From: Sarcocystis neurona
Lineage: Eukaryota > Apicomplexa > Conoidasida > Eucoccidiorida > Sarcocystidae
Direction: 5' to 3'
DNA: 64,000 nt
Assembly (NCBI GenBank): GCA_000727475.1
Contig: KL647289.1
Span: forward strand, 2,312,798 to 2,376,797
In this document: one piece after another, positions 10,565 through 22,634 of the stretch
Layout of the letters: each line of letters begins with the position of its first letter
How positions within the stretch are numbered: position 1 is the first letter of the stretch
The notes under the pieces: model-generated
Database searches by the model: none
What the model saw: only the letters and a program-made list of their open reading frames with translations
Told to the model about the DNA's origin: nothing
Translations under genes and position numbers: made by a program

Positions 10565-13500
10565 ATGGCGAGTTGCCACCTGGTAGTATGCGGCAGCGTG
10601 ACAGCCCAGATTATTGTAGCTGCTTCTTTGCTTTCTCAAGAGAGAGCCGTGTTGAAAACGACGTCGAGGAGTAGCACGCGCCTGAGCAGCTTAGTAAGTT
10701 TTTATGGGTTTTCCCATGTGGCGGAAGGAGGAGTGCGTAACTGGAAATGCGGACCCCGTTCGTGTGAGAGACGGCTTTCAGAAAGGCGTTGCGAACCTGG
10801 CAATTCGGTTCCTATGAACAGAAGCTCACAGGAAGACTTCCACACATTCAAGAAAAAACCTTGTCACTTAGTTAATGATACCAATATCAACTTACGTACT
10901 TCTTGCACCTCACGAGTCGTGCAGGCCGAAGGCATGGCCCGTGGGTTCTCCTACGCAGAGCACCGCATTCGGATTTTCCGCGTTCCCAGGATACCCCAGC
11001 TATTGCAAATAGTTCAGGTGTTTCGTGGGATTGCTGCGTTTGATCTTTGTCTTGTGGCTCCTTCCGGTGTTCCTGCAGGTGGTGCAGCTGAGTCGTCGTC
11101 TCTAAATTCAGGCGCAACCGGCCTGCAAAGCCGGCAGCTCTCTGTCCTGAAGCCGACTATAGCCGAGACATGCCTTATGGACTCAGGAACAGAGGTGGTG
11201 CCTGGTGGTTTTCTTGGAAAAACTAGTGAGAACCCAAACGAAAATGCGCAGAGCAAAAATCAATGCAGCACGCCAGCAGGGAGGAGAAGCTGCAGCTCCG
11301 GGAGCAGCGCGTTAGTGAAACGAGCTGACATTGGCAAAGAGGACGAACCCACTGAAGACAGGAGGCGCAGCACGGCGGAATGTGACTCCGGTGATCGACA
11401 GGATATAAGTCGTGATCACACAGGAGGTGAAAGTGACTCGTCCATTTCCGTTGATAAACATAGTGCTATTTCAGTTCCTGGTTATATGCCTCTCCGCATC
11501 AGCTCCTGTCCTGGTGTATCGTGTGAAGACACGGAATGGCGTGCAACTCCTGCTTCTTCGTCATTTGACAGCCGTAGGGTCCCGGCGAGTGCCGCCCCAG
11601 TCGCAGCTACTACCGCAGTAGCAGCGTCCCCTGAGAGATCTCTTCGGACTGTTGGAGTGGAAGAGCCTTCGTCAGTTCCAAAGCGAGACTGCCTGACTGA
11701 CGCTTCCACATTACCCAGGGAAGACTTCAATGTGGAGACGACAGGAGAGGATGGCGTTTGTGAAGAAGCCGCACTTGTACGGAATGCTGCGCATGCGGGG
11801 AGTGGAGTAGGCGACAGTGCAGCTGTAGAGGTGTCTTCTTGTCCAGGTACTGCTGCTGCTTCACCGCTCGCTTCCACCAGCAATATCCCGCAGCTTCTTA
11901 AAGGATTAGCGTCCTCCCTATCTCTGGCCCGTCGCGGCCGCGGCTTTAACCAGTGCAACTCTACGTGCTCAGAGGGGAAACCAGAGATGCCGCAGACGCC
12001 GCATATGCCAGGAAACCAGTCAGACCTCAGCCAGTCTGTTTCTGTGCAGGGGCAGCCCTTTCCTCCCCCCAAGATTCTTACCTGCGCTGCTCTGCGGTCG
12101 CGGGCTTCTTTTTCTCCTTCGTCTCCTCCCCCTCCTCCTCCTCCACCGCTAACGTATGTTGCTACAGCGAGGCAGCCTCACTGGGACGCACCTCAAAGCA
12201 CATGTCTTTTTGTGCCACCTCCCCCATCCGTTTCCTCTGTTGCGTCACCGAACTCGCCTTCTTCTTCCTCGTCATTTTTGCACTTCCCGACTTCAGCCCC
12301 GGCTATGTCGGAGTCGACCGTGGTGTCTCCTTCCCTGGCAGGTGTGCACACTCAGGTTCTTGCCGATCAGTCTCCTGTCGTCCTCTCTCTACGCTCGCGA
12401 CAGCCTACCGGAGAGAGTCGGGCAATCTTTCGTGGTAGCGGGGTTGTGCCTGGCGGGGCTCTCGCCGAAGGGTCCTCCGTGTTGCCTACGTCAGTGCCGC
12501 CTCCCGTGCCGCCAGCGCCCCCGCCTCCACCTCCAAAGAGGGAACCAGCTGACGCCGGTGCTGCTTTAGACTCTGCGCTGCTACACGTGGTTCGTGGCCC
12601 TGCACACAGTCGTTGGGAAGTAGGGAACTTTGCGCTGCGGTCCATTTTGTCAAACCCGCAGCAGCAACAGGAGGACATCCCCTTAGCCACGTCGGCGGAT
12701 GCCACGTCGGCTGCAGCAACGGTGTCCGCTAGGCTAGCAGCCGACTCAAACCTGCCATCTGGGTCTACAGCTGCAGGAACAACAGCCTCTGTTGAACTGA
12801 ATAATAAATACGTTGAAAGCGTTCGTGTCGCTAAAACGCATCCTCACCGTCAGAACTTTGTAGAGCCCTTCCCAGTGTCGTGCGCTCATAAGGAAACGTT
12901 ACCGTCAACAACAGTGAAGGTGGGCAGAATAGCAACTGCACACGAGGTGACGGGAAACGCATCACTTGGTCGGACTTTCGAAGCAGGTCACTCGTTGCCA
13001 CATCCGCAGAAACCGGCAGGGGAGATGCATAAAAATCTCGAGAATGTGACGGGTGTGCGGCAGGAAACTGGTCTCAATGCACGAACGCATCGATCACCTC
13101 GGCTGGCGGGGCCCTCACAGCGCCACGGTGAACTGCATGAGGGTGGTGTACGTAACATTTTGCGCGAACAGACCCTTATTTCGAAATGTTCGTCCCAGCC
13201 ATATCACGCGGTTGGGACTGGGGAACCTGTGATGGGGTTTGGTCGGCCGCGGCCGGAGCAGGAGACGCAACAGCAAGAAACAGGGACTTGCAGGGACGCC
13301 TCTCAGGCGAAACAAGCGTTTAGCCGAGAGCAGCTGCTCGGGGGGGTTTCGATCAAGCGTGTGAAGAGGACGCGGCAGCCGCAAGACGTCGCAACAGCAG
13401 CGTGTCGGGCATCTGCGGATATGTCGACGGTCATGACAGTTTCTTTAAGCACGGCAGCAGCGGCAGCAGAACAGCAAGCTGACACCCGCCACGCGCCTGA

Positions 13501-16500
13501 AAACAGCAGAGCAGCCGATACTTACGACGGAACGCCCGACAAGCGTGTGTCTCCACTGAAGGAGCACCACCGGCATCAGCTCACAGCCGCTACCAATGGC
13601 GAGTGTGCCACTGCACCCGTTGATCGCGCGAAGGTGCCCCAGGAGAAAGACACCGAGTCAGTTTCTCGTGGCGACAGCCGGCCGCGGCGGCCTCGCGAGG
13701 ACAGTTATACTGATGATAGAAGTAATTCTGTGTATATGTCGTCATCGCTTTCGAAGGCGGCAGTTGCTGTCGGTGAAAGTAAAGCTCTCAAAAGTATTAC
13801 ACATGTCAAGTGCTGCGAAGGTACTCGGCTGTTGCCCCAGTTCCAGAAGCGCAAGACTGCGGAGGCGGCGTCAGCAGCGGCGGCGGGAGCAGCAGCAGCA
13901 AGACGACAACGACAGCGAGACGAGCAGGTGGCCCGGTTTCTACAGGAGCTGCAAGCGCGTTACACCGTTCTTGGAGATGAGGAAGCAGCCGCGGCTTCGA
14001 CTAGTGGGGCCGTAGTAGCACACAGCGGCCGCAGTCAAACTGAGAGCAGAAGCGACAGCAGCGACAGCAACGACACCAGCACCAGCTCTCCCGAGAGGAC
14101 ATCGAGCCGAAGAGGCAGCAGGAGCAGTAACGGCCGTGACAAGACGCCTAACCGGGGTGGGCGAGGTGTCAGCGGAGATGAAATTGGGGGCACAGGTGCG
14201 ACGCATCTCCATCAGAGCAACGGGGAAACCGTCGAAATGGAGGCTGCAGAAGACGTTAGAAATGCAGCTTCCGCTGCGTGTAAGACAACCGTGGCGGGAA
14301 AACGTACTGCTGTAAGGTTAAGTGGGACTGCAACGTATTGTAAAGCTGACAGTGCAACTGATACAGACTCGTCTGTGTCTTCTTTCTTTTCTCCATCGTC
14401 TTCCTCTTCGGAATCGTCTCACTCCCCCCAGTCCCGACGCCGTACACATCCACTTTATTTGCTTGATCAGGAGCGCCGGCAATTCTTTCGTGCCGCAGCA
14501 TCAGCAGCGTACAAGTTGCACCTTTGGAAGCACAGTAGCATGCCGGCCTCCTCGGCAGCTTCCCGGCACGAACACGCTGCCGCTAGTGAGGGCCTCTTTG
14601 CACGGGAAAGGGCTGTACAGCGAAGAAACGGCGCTCGTGCTCTGTGTGACACACGTACTCAACCTGCACCAGATACAGCCGAGTTGGCCGGCAGCGTCTT
14701 TGCCAGCGAAACGCCCACGCGGAGCGTCTGCGTGTGGCTTCGCGTGCTGCTAATGATGAGGAGAGCACTACGGCGCGCCAAGTGGGCTAACAAGCGCGCA
14801 CTTGCCGCGCAAGGAGCAGCTGCGGCAGCGGTGGCTGCTGCAGCAGCTAGTGGAGCCTTCAGAAGCTACTTGTTCGACGAACAGCAGCGAAGGGCCGCAC
14901 CCCGGCGCCGCGCCCTCCGCAAATCAGAGACACTTAAGAAAAGACTGGACAACCAAAATTGTGCAGCGGAGCACGAGAAAGGAGTTGCAGACGGAATTCC
15001 TGGGTCCAGTGACAGGTCCTGCGATTTACGGAGCGCGCACCACACGACTTCTTCTGACGTGGACGTGAAGAGGGTGCCTAGCACTGCATGTGAAAAGGAT
15101 TCAGTAACACTTTCCCGGAGAAACCATATCAGTGAAACAGAGACCGAAATGTCAGAACAAAAGAGAGAAACTGCAGTATTTCTCCGAAGAGACTCTCTTC
15201 TGCATGCTGTCGTAAGCACGGACCGCGTGGACTGCTTACCACTACTTCCAGCTGCCATAGGAAGGGGTAAGAAACGAACGTCATCTTTTGTGAGCACGAC
15301 CCTGGCTTTGAGCCCCGCGTGGGGCTCACGTGTTGATATCCCGGCAACTGCAGCTGCAGTACTCCAGGAGATGCCGAAAGCTCAAGTAACACCTTCCCGT
15401 GTACGTCGCCTGCGGCAGCGTAGACAGTGCGACAGCAGCAATAGAAAGAGAGGCACGCCAGCAAGCACGCAAGACGCGAATGCACTATGCGGTGAAGTTC
15501 TTTCTGCGGCGAGCCGTCATTTGAAATCGATTGCACATGGCTGCAGAAGCAGTTCGGGGGCTGTTAGTACTCCTGGTAGCGCGCGTTGTGTGTCGGAGTT
15601 CCGCCCAAGTCCGTCTGAAGCGGAGAAAGGGTTCACCGGCGACCGGTGTCAAGGTGGTGCCAAATTTCAAACGCCTGAACCGCATGGAATACACCTATTG
15701 CTTTCAACGCGTTACAAAGCCGAAGTTATAACAGGAAGTGCTGTCGAATTCCCACGTCAGCTTGAGCAACACGAATCAGTTCCCGTCGGCTTCAGACGGC
15801 GTAACGAGCCGAAGCGGACTGGAGACGTGTCTAAAAAGTTGCTGCCTTCGACAGCGCTCAAAGAGCCGCAGAGGACAGACGCTGGAGCAGAAGGGCTCGC
15901 AGCCCTCAACGAAGGGGGCGGGTACCGATTCGACAGCATCTCAGGGCATCGTCGGCTTCTGTCGGTAAGTGACGGAGACGCGGATGGCGTTCGGGTGTGC
16001 AGGAGCAACACCTGGCACGACAGCGACGTAAGTTCGACCCGCAGCAGCAGTGCCAGCCGCAGTCCCTCTTTGGCGTCCGCTGATGATGTGTACGAGACCG
16101 TCGATGCAGGTTGCGCTGGCTTGTTTGTGCCAACCCATACTCTTGAGATCGGGCAGAAATCCCCCTACAGTGCCATTTCGAAAAAGAGCTTATCTTGCTT
16201 CTCTCCCAGTGGCATTAAGTGGAAGAACACAGTTTCTTCGGTGGCCTATCATGGCTTCTTGCCGCTAGGTGCCGCGGGTTTGGAAGGCGGAGAGATCTGC
16301 ATCTGCAGCTTAAGAGACATGAGGCCTACATGCATTATTCCCACTCCGCCACAGGCAAAACACTGCTCTGCAGCAGCAACAATTGCAGCGGTCGAGTGCG
16401 TTTCCTGGAAGCACTCTGCACAGGCAACAGGCGAAGAACATTTACTTGCAGTCGGTCGACGAGGGGGGCTTGTCGAAGTGCTTGACGTTCGCGTTGGAGA

Positions 16501-19500
16501 GAGCAGGAGACCCGCAATTTCCTGGGAAGCACACACAGGCCCTGTGGAGAAGCTGAAATTTCTATCCACTGCAGGTAAGATTCTGCAAAAGAAAAGAGGT
16601 GCGTGGTCTATTCTGCACGACGTGAGCATCTTGAAGACCGGTGACGTTAGGTACGAAGATCGCCCTAGTCACTGGTATTCACACGGGCCTCGAGGGGCTC
16701 TTTTGGCGATGTCAGGAATTCTTTCAAGACTTCCGTTTCGGACCCCAGGACAGGTGGTTGTCGAGAAATAACCCATTTGGAAAATGACAGGACATCCAGA
16801 GATGGGGGGTCCGCTCGCTCACCAGCTCTTCACCGTAGCTTGTCTGCGGCGTGAGGTGACTGTATGCAGGGGGGGACTTCTCAAAAGACAATTGGGTGGC
16901 TTCCCCTAATTTGTTCGTAGTGACGCGCACCTTTGGGTAGTTTGGTACGTGGAGAGGGAGGCAGAGTATTATTGCCGTGGTGTGTCAGATTGGTGGTCAC
17001 GTTTCCGTGGATGATGTTCATGAGACGCGCCTTTTGTGCACCGGGTGCTCCTGATGCTTCAGCGTGTGTCACCTCCTCACCGACGGAAATGTACGTCCGC
17101 TTTTGGGACTTGAGAGGTAGAGGCCCCGCAACATGTTCAGCAGCACCTGTGGCGGCTTCCTGGTACAACAGCAGTGTCTGCACGTCGTGTTGGTGTAGCG
17201 TTGCGGCGCCTAGGATGAAGGTCGACTCCGGAGTCCGGACCAGCTGTAACCTTTGCCTTGAACAAGCTTCGAAGACGCCTTTCACTCAGCCGTTAGTAGA
17301 CAGCCGGCTTGTGCGTTCGGTGAAGATGAACAGCGGAGTGTCTGCGTTTGCAATTTCCCCCGATGAGGAAGTTCTCGCAGTTGCCTGCCTTTGTGGCGAA
17401 GTCCAAGTAAGAAAAACCTAGATATCTTACGTAAGTTGTGAGGTTGCGAAGAAACTTGGATACTTGTTAGCATGGAATTAGGCGACGCCTGCGCGCGGGC
17501 AGAAAGTGTGCACCCACAGAGATGGTTTGACGCGCTGGACCACGCCACACGTAGGGGAGTACGACGCGGACTGTGTCACATGTTTTCTGTTCTATCTACA
17601 CCTGAGTAAGGCCGCGAAGGTAATCTCTACTAGCACGGCCGCACCCGTTGTTTCTGTCGTGGACGGAGGGCAACGAAAGCGCTCAAATATTTCACGTGAA
17701 GATCGTTGCGCGGATCCGTGCATTTTCCTAGAAGTAATGCGTCTGCGGGCTTTTCCACATCACGTTCGTAAGTGCTTTTTTTGATCCCCCTCATACGTCG
17801 TCCTTTGCATGTGCCACATTTGGTTGTTTGTGCGGGCGCTTCTTGTGCGAAATCAGGTATTGTCACTACCACTAGGTCCTGAGCCTTGCGAACAACTTTT
17901 GTCGTTTCCCTCGGTCCATGAGCTCGATTGCTTTTCATCTCTGTCCTTCTCTCCCAACGGCCGCGGGCTTTTAGTTTGCGGCGAACGCCAGTTCACTCCG
18001 CGCATGCGCGCAGCCACCCGTAAGAAGACAATGTCCATTTCAGCGACAACCTCGGGCGGACGCATCACGCAGGTCGATTTACGAATGAGTGAATGCGGCT
18101 TCGTGTGCTCAAGCCTGTACGATTGTTTTACATGACTGAGTTTGCATTTAATGTCCGTAGACGCTTGATTTAATGCGTAATTGACATGCCAGGCTGTAAG
18201 GGGGTATTCAGTGCATCTCGGCTGTGATACGCGTAAGCCTGTTTTTGTCTACTTGGGTAGTGGTGTAGACCACAAGGTGACATTTCATCGAAAGTGAGTC
18301 GCAGTATGTGCGATGTGGCCGCCAGCTGCGCCGCCGTGAGCGATTTCTCGTGCCTGCGAGGCAACTGTTGCCTGCCTTCACAAACGTTTGATAAAGTGTA
18401 GGTGGAGCACGTGTCTCAGATTTGGTGTCTCCTTGCGGTTGTGCGTGTCTTTCGTCGGGATCACACCGAGTGTATCTTTTGCAGAAGCGGTGAACTCGGG
18501 CCATTCTTTGGTATCATCCCATGCGTATTTTGTTTGTGCTACTCTGCTCCTTGATTCTCAGAACTTATATCGTATCCTTTCTGCGAAATGTGGGATTTGC
18601 AAGATACTAAGCAGCGGCACAAAATGCTGGTCTGTGCTTCTTTTTGGAAGCATCTACGTCGCTATGGCTCTGAAAACAGAAAGCGTGCTGCCTTGGCACC
18701 CGCACTGCGGAGACCTTCTTGCTCTTCGCAGGAGCAGCACCAGGTACAGCAAGGGCATTGCTCCCAGGAGGCGCAGCTGAGGTGCCAGCGGTCAGCGTTG
18801 CCGTCACTAGGAAAGGAATGTGAAGAGACTTTGTCTTTGACAGAGTCTCCTTCCTTCGAACTTCCTTTGTCATTCTTTCCCTCGTGCGTTGCTATAAGCG
18901 TAAACGCCACCAGCCGAAAATCTTTCTCTTTTCCGTCAGCAGATTGTGAGTATCCGTGCGATGCCAATGAAGGCGAATTACACAACGCTGTAATCCGGCC
19001 GTTAGAACAAAGGAGTGCGGGAAACGTGAGCAAAAGTGTGCCACGAGCAGAGCAGGCGGAGAGCACCTCTTACGTTCTGTATCTGAACTCGCATCTTTCG
19101 AATCCGCGCCGAGGAAGAGTAATAACGGAGATTCAAGAGGACGAGACGACAAAAGCAGCCCACTCTTTTCATGCCTCAGAAGAGTCTATCTGGTCCCAAA
19201 CAGAAAAAATGACTGAGAAGCCACCTTTGGCGGTCAGCACTGACAAAATCAGTCGGAAGAGGGATACCCTTCAACAGGCAGGACTCGACTTAACCCAGCG
19301 TTGCCGGCATGGTGGGCCGCCGGTGACAGGGCAGTTCACCAATCAGCTTCCTAGTGCGAACTCGACAGACACCAGCCGAGCAGGTGTCGCGCTGGCTGAC
19401 GCAGGCGGGCCTGAGTGCTGCTCCAGAGCCAGTGAAATCACCATGCTGAACTGGGCACAAGATGCAGCGCGGCTTTTCTGCGGACCCTTAGGAGGTGATT

Positions 19501-20456
19501 TTCGCTGGCCCTGCCGACGGTTCGTGTGTGACCTTTGGAGAGACAAGGTTGTAGGAGTGGGTGGTCCGCTACATTTGATAGGCGCATTTAAGCAGTGGGA
19601 CGCTAGTACAGGTGAGGGCCATGCGGCCATTGCATAGTTCTACATCCATGCGTTTCTCCTCAACGTATCATTGAGGCAGTGCGTATTTGTGTGAGCGCCT
19701 TTATACGGGCACTCGTACGATAGTGGCGACACTCTCGGTTGTGTTAGGTGAACTTCTTCATGTCTGCTTTGACCACCGTACTGTTTAGCGTCGTAAAGCG
19801 GAACTTCCAAATGGGAAAAGATAGCAGCTGTAGTAAGACGATACGCACATATCGGGTGCTGACCCGCAGGTTAAACCTTAACACATTCGTATTGCTTGTT
19901 GCAGTATTCTCGTGTAATATGTAGTAAACAGTTTTATGTAGCTCTTAGCCCCGGCTAATGTAGTAGCTCTCTCGCAACTGTGGAAGATGGATTTGAAAGA
20001 GGCCTTTCCCTTTTTTGTCGTGATGTGATACTATCAACTGTCGCCGGTAGTTGACTGCGGACTCAAACACGTTTGCGAATGTTGTCGTTCCCACAGCTTG
20101 TGTAGACTCGCTGTGCTTAATGCCGAGTAGAGTCACTGCTACATGCATTAGACGCTCGCCAGCAGTTGCATCACCTACGTACCAGGTGTTTGCCTCTCTG
20201 AAGTCGAGGCGGCTATCCAACGGTAATTGCGCAGCGCTTGGAATTATTGGGCGCCTTTTTTATTGCAGGGTATCTCGACAGCTGCACTGTCACCTCCGTG
20301 AGTCAGGATCTAGTAAGCAGTGTGGCGGCAGACCCTGGAGGAGGGCCGACACTGCTTACTGGCGGCCGAAGTGCGGTGTCCGGGCGTGGGTCGTTGACGA
20401 TGTGGGGCTATTTTACGGTCTCCCAGATGGAAGCGCTCGGTCTGGTTAGGCTGTAG
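10565..20456 (+). CDS. Giant WD40-repeat protein with long disordered N-terminus, seven exons
   Basis: Exons: 10565-16574, 17063-17406, 17611-17767 (start could be 17620), 17876-18088, 18485-18743, 18899-19611, 20269-20456. All joins keep codon phase, giving about 2627 residues. Residues 1 to about 1880 are low-complexity: two polyproline runs (about 520-529 and 645-660), poly-Ala segments and Ser/Arg stretches. From about 1885 on there is a beta-propeller. Blades are visible as SSVAYHGF..ICSLRDM, VECVSWKH..VEVLDVR, then GPVEKLKF joining across the first intron to YVRFWDLR, then VSAFAISPDEEVLAVACLCGEV, FSSLSFSPNGRGLLVCGE, and a last blade ending LTMWGYF. The third blade carries a WDxR motif, as in many DDB1-CUL4 substrate receptors. 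WD40 proteins are scaffolds; the specific subfamily is not recognised. The first ATG after an in-frame TAG at 10541 is used, but a GTAAGT near 10688 leaves the 5' end uncertain. Confidence 0.82.
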
Positions 20457-22634
20457 AAGAATTTGTTTTGATCACAGTTATCTCCTTGACTTTTTGAAGG
20501 ATAGGTGCTTGATGAAGAAAGGCACGTAACAGGCTGCCACGACCAACATTTCAGCTAAAAAACAAGCACAGTGGCGAGTAGTGGAGATGAGCATGTACGG
20601 CCTGCTTTCGAGTTGTCGAAGGGATAAGTTGCATCGCGCGTGCAACCATTTCCATGTGGACTGCATTGACTTGCTTCTGTCTTCTGCCAGCGCTTTCTCC
20701 ATGCGCACCGGTAGCCAGACGTAAGTAGCGACGGCATGTGTGTTAGCGCATGCAGGTGTAGTATGGTATTCCCTAGCCCTATCGACATGCAATGGGTAAT
20801 CTATTATTCGTACCATTTTAATCTTTACCTACTACACGCGTGTAGTTCCAGGGAAGCTCAACAGCCCCAGATGAGCTGCAGGCTCTGTGGGAGATTTGAT
20901 TTGGTATCTATCAAAGGAGCGGAGCTCTTGCGTTGTGGGCTGCCCGCGCAGCAACAGATTTCGAAATGCCGTCTGATGGATTTGTGTGCATGCAGCGTGA
21001 AAACATACGGTATTCTGAAAGTGAAATTCACTCAACTATCGACTCACACATTTCCGGGGTTTAACGGAGTACACTTTTCCACGGCACTGAACGTCGTAAC
21101 AGAAGAACAGTTGTCAGGTGTTTCGGTGTGTGGCGGTAGAACAGGCGTGCAGCGGACTGTCGTTCAGCCGTGTGATACATAGGCCGCGCACTAGGTAGAC
21201 GCACGTCTGCAATATCAGTAGGGGATAAAAGACGCTCAAAAAACACTCCTGAACGTCCAGCACTCACAAACGCCCCGCTCAACCGGAGGCACCTCTTCAG
21301 CAATTCAGGGGGCAATCTGCATTGTGTTGGGAGAGGTGTTCTTCAGTTTGTTCTAGTCCGTAGCTATGCGCTCTCGAAAATTTGTGCGTCGCAGCTGTTG
21401 TTTGCCTCGATGAACTGCGTAAGCAGAAGGACATCGCGTGTGCCAACAGCTCGGCGCATAGCGCATGCAATGACTTGTGATCCGCGCCTATCAGCGACAT
21501 TACTGAGCGGTGCAAGCTACGCCTGACACTGCCAACGGAATACTATTTGTCACGCGTAACCGTAGGACTACTAAACCCTTAAAAGGACTATAAGTGGCCC
21601 TACGTTCGGTCGACATGTTGTCTCAGATCTACTTGTTCACAGCAGGGCCGAGCCCGTGCTTCTGTGTTTCTGTATACTCACGCTCAGAACGAGGGGATTA
21701 TCAACGTCCGTCTTGAACGGTGCCGTAGTCAAGTACTCTCCTTTTTCGCCTTGTGGATAGAGAGCTGACCACATCTGCGCCTGCCATTGCTTCACAAATT
21801 AGGTGGGTATGTTCCATGTGCCACACAAAAGTCAATTGCGCACTCTGGTGAGTAGTAAACGCAACCGAGCTACAAGAAGTGCAACCAACGCTGAGTTGAA
21901 TGGGTGAAAAAACTCGAAGTGATAAACTAGGGATTTATGCTGATTTGAGCTCAGTATCTCTGCACATGCAACGTACTCCGTACGTTGAACGGTAAAGAAC
22001 TCCAAGTGATAAACTAGGGAATTATGCTGATTTAAGGTCAGTGTTTGTGCGCGTGCAACGTACTCCGTACGTTGAATGGTAGAAAGACTCCAACTGATAA
22101 ACTAGAGATCAATGCTGACTTAAGCTTCATATTTCTTCACGTGCAACGTACTCCGGTAGTTGATGCAGCTACAAATCGAAGAAAATGAGCTTTGCTGAAT
22201 GTATGACACTTCATGGGAGATTTTGGTTTTTTTCTGTCGCAGAGTCGCTGATAGATTTGCAAGCTGGTCGTAGGTTCCTGTGCAGGGTTTAGAGCGCATC
22301 CAAGTATCACCAGGAGAAAATGAGCATCACGTGGTTGCCCTTCTGAGATTGAGGAAAGTGCTTTTGAAGAGACGATGAGACAGAAGGCTAAGTTTTGTGC
22401 TTCTTCTCACCGAGTCCTTGGCGATAGCGTGCCACAACTGCAGTTGCTGACGTTTCGTGGCAGTTAATAAAATTTCCCTACCTGTTAGGCGCAGATGGCA
22501 TCGCAAAAGTAGGTGTCAGCGGCTCAAACATCTCGTTCCTCTCTTTTTAAACGGGCTTCCGTGCTCCACTTGTGTTGGACCATGAATTATTCGACCAGAT
22601 AACTAGCCGAGTACGGCCAGTGGCGTGCTCTATA
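20457..22634. other. Convergent spacer between WD40 gene and MYCBP homologue
   Basis: The 3' ends of a plus-strand and a minus-strand gene face each other here. The scattered short frames (for example 20736-21182 plus) have no splice support and an unusual composition, so none is called. The main structure is the 87-88 bp tandem repeat at 21912-22165. Confidence 0.6.
21912..22165. repeat. 87-88 bp tandem repeat, three copies
   Basis: Copies start at 21912, 21999 and 22087, each with ACTCnAA(G/C)TGATAAACTAG followed by a TATGCTGA or AATGCTGA block. Each ends with GCAACGTACTCCG. In the first two copies the end is the near-perfect hairpin ACGTAC-TCC-GTACGT, followed by TTGAA(C/T)GGT. The third copy is more diverged and its hairpin is broken. 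A partial older copy may precede the array at about 21880-21906. It lies in non-coding DNA between convergent genes. Confidence 0.85.

Noticed and set aside
11482..12072. Minus-strand frames inside the WD40 giant exon
   Set aside because: They are shadows of a 6-kb open coding exon on the plus strand.
20736..21182. 148-codon plus-strand frame downstream of the WD40 gene
   Set aside because: It is Cys-rich with no domain and no acceptor, and lies in a convergent 3' region.
21880..22165. CRISPR-like direct repeats
   Set aside because: The genome is eukaryotic and the repeat is a contiguous tandem array with no unique spacers.
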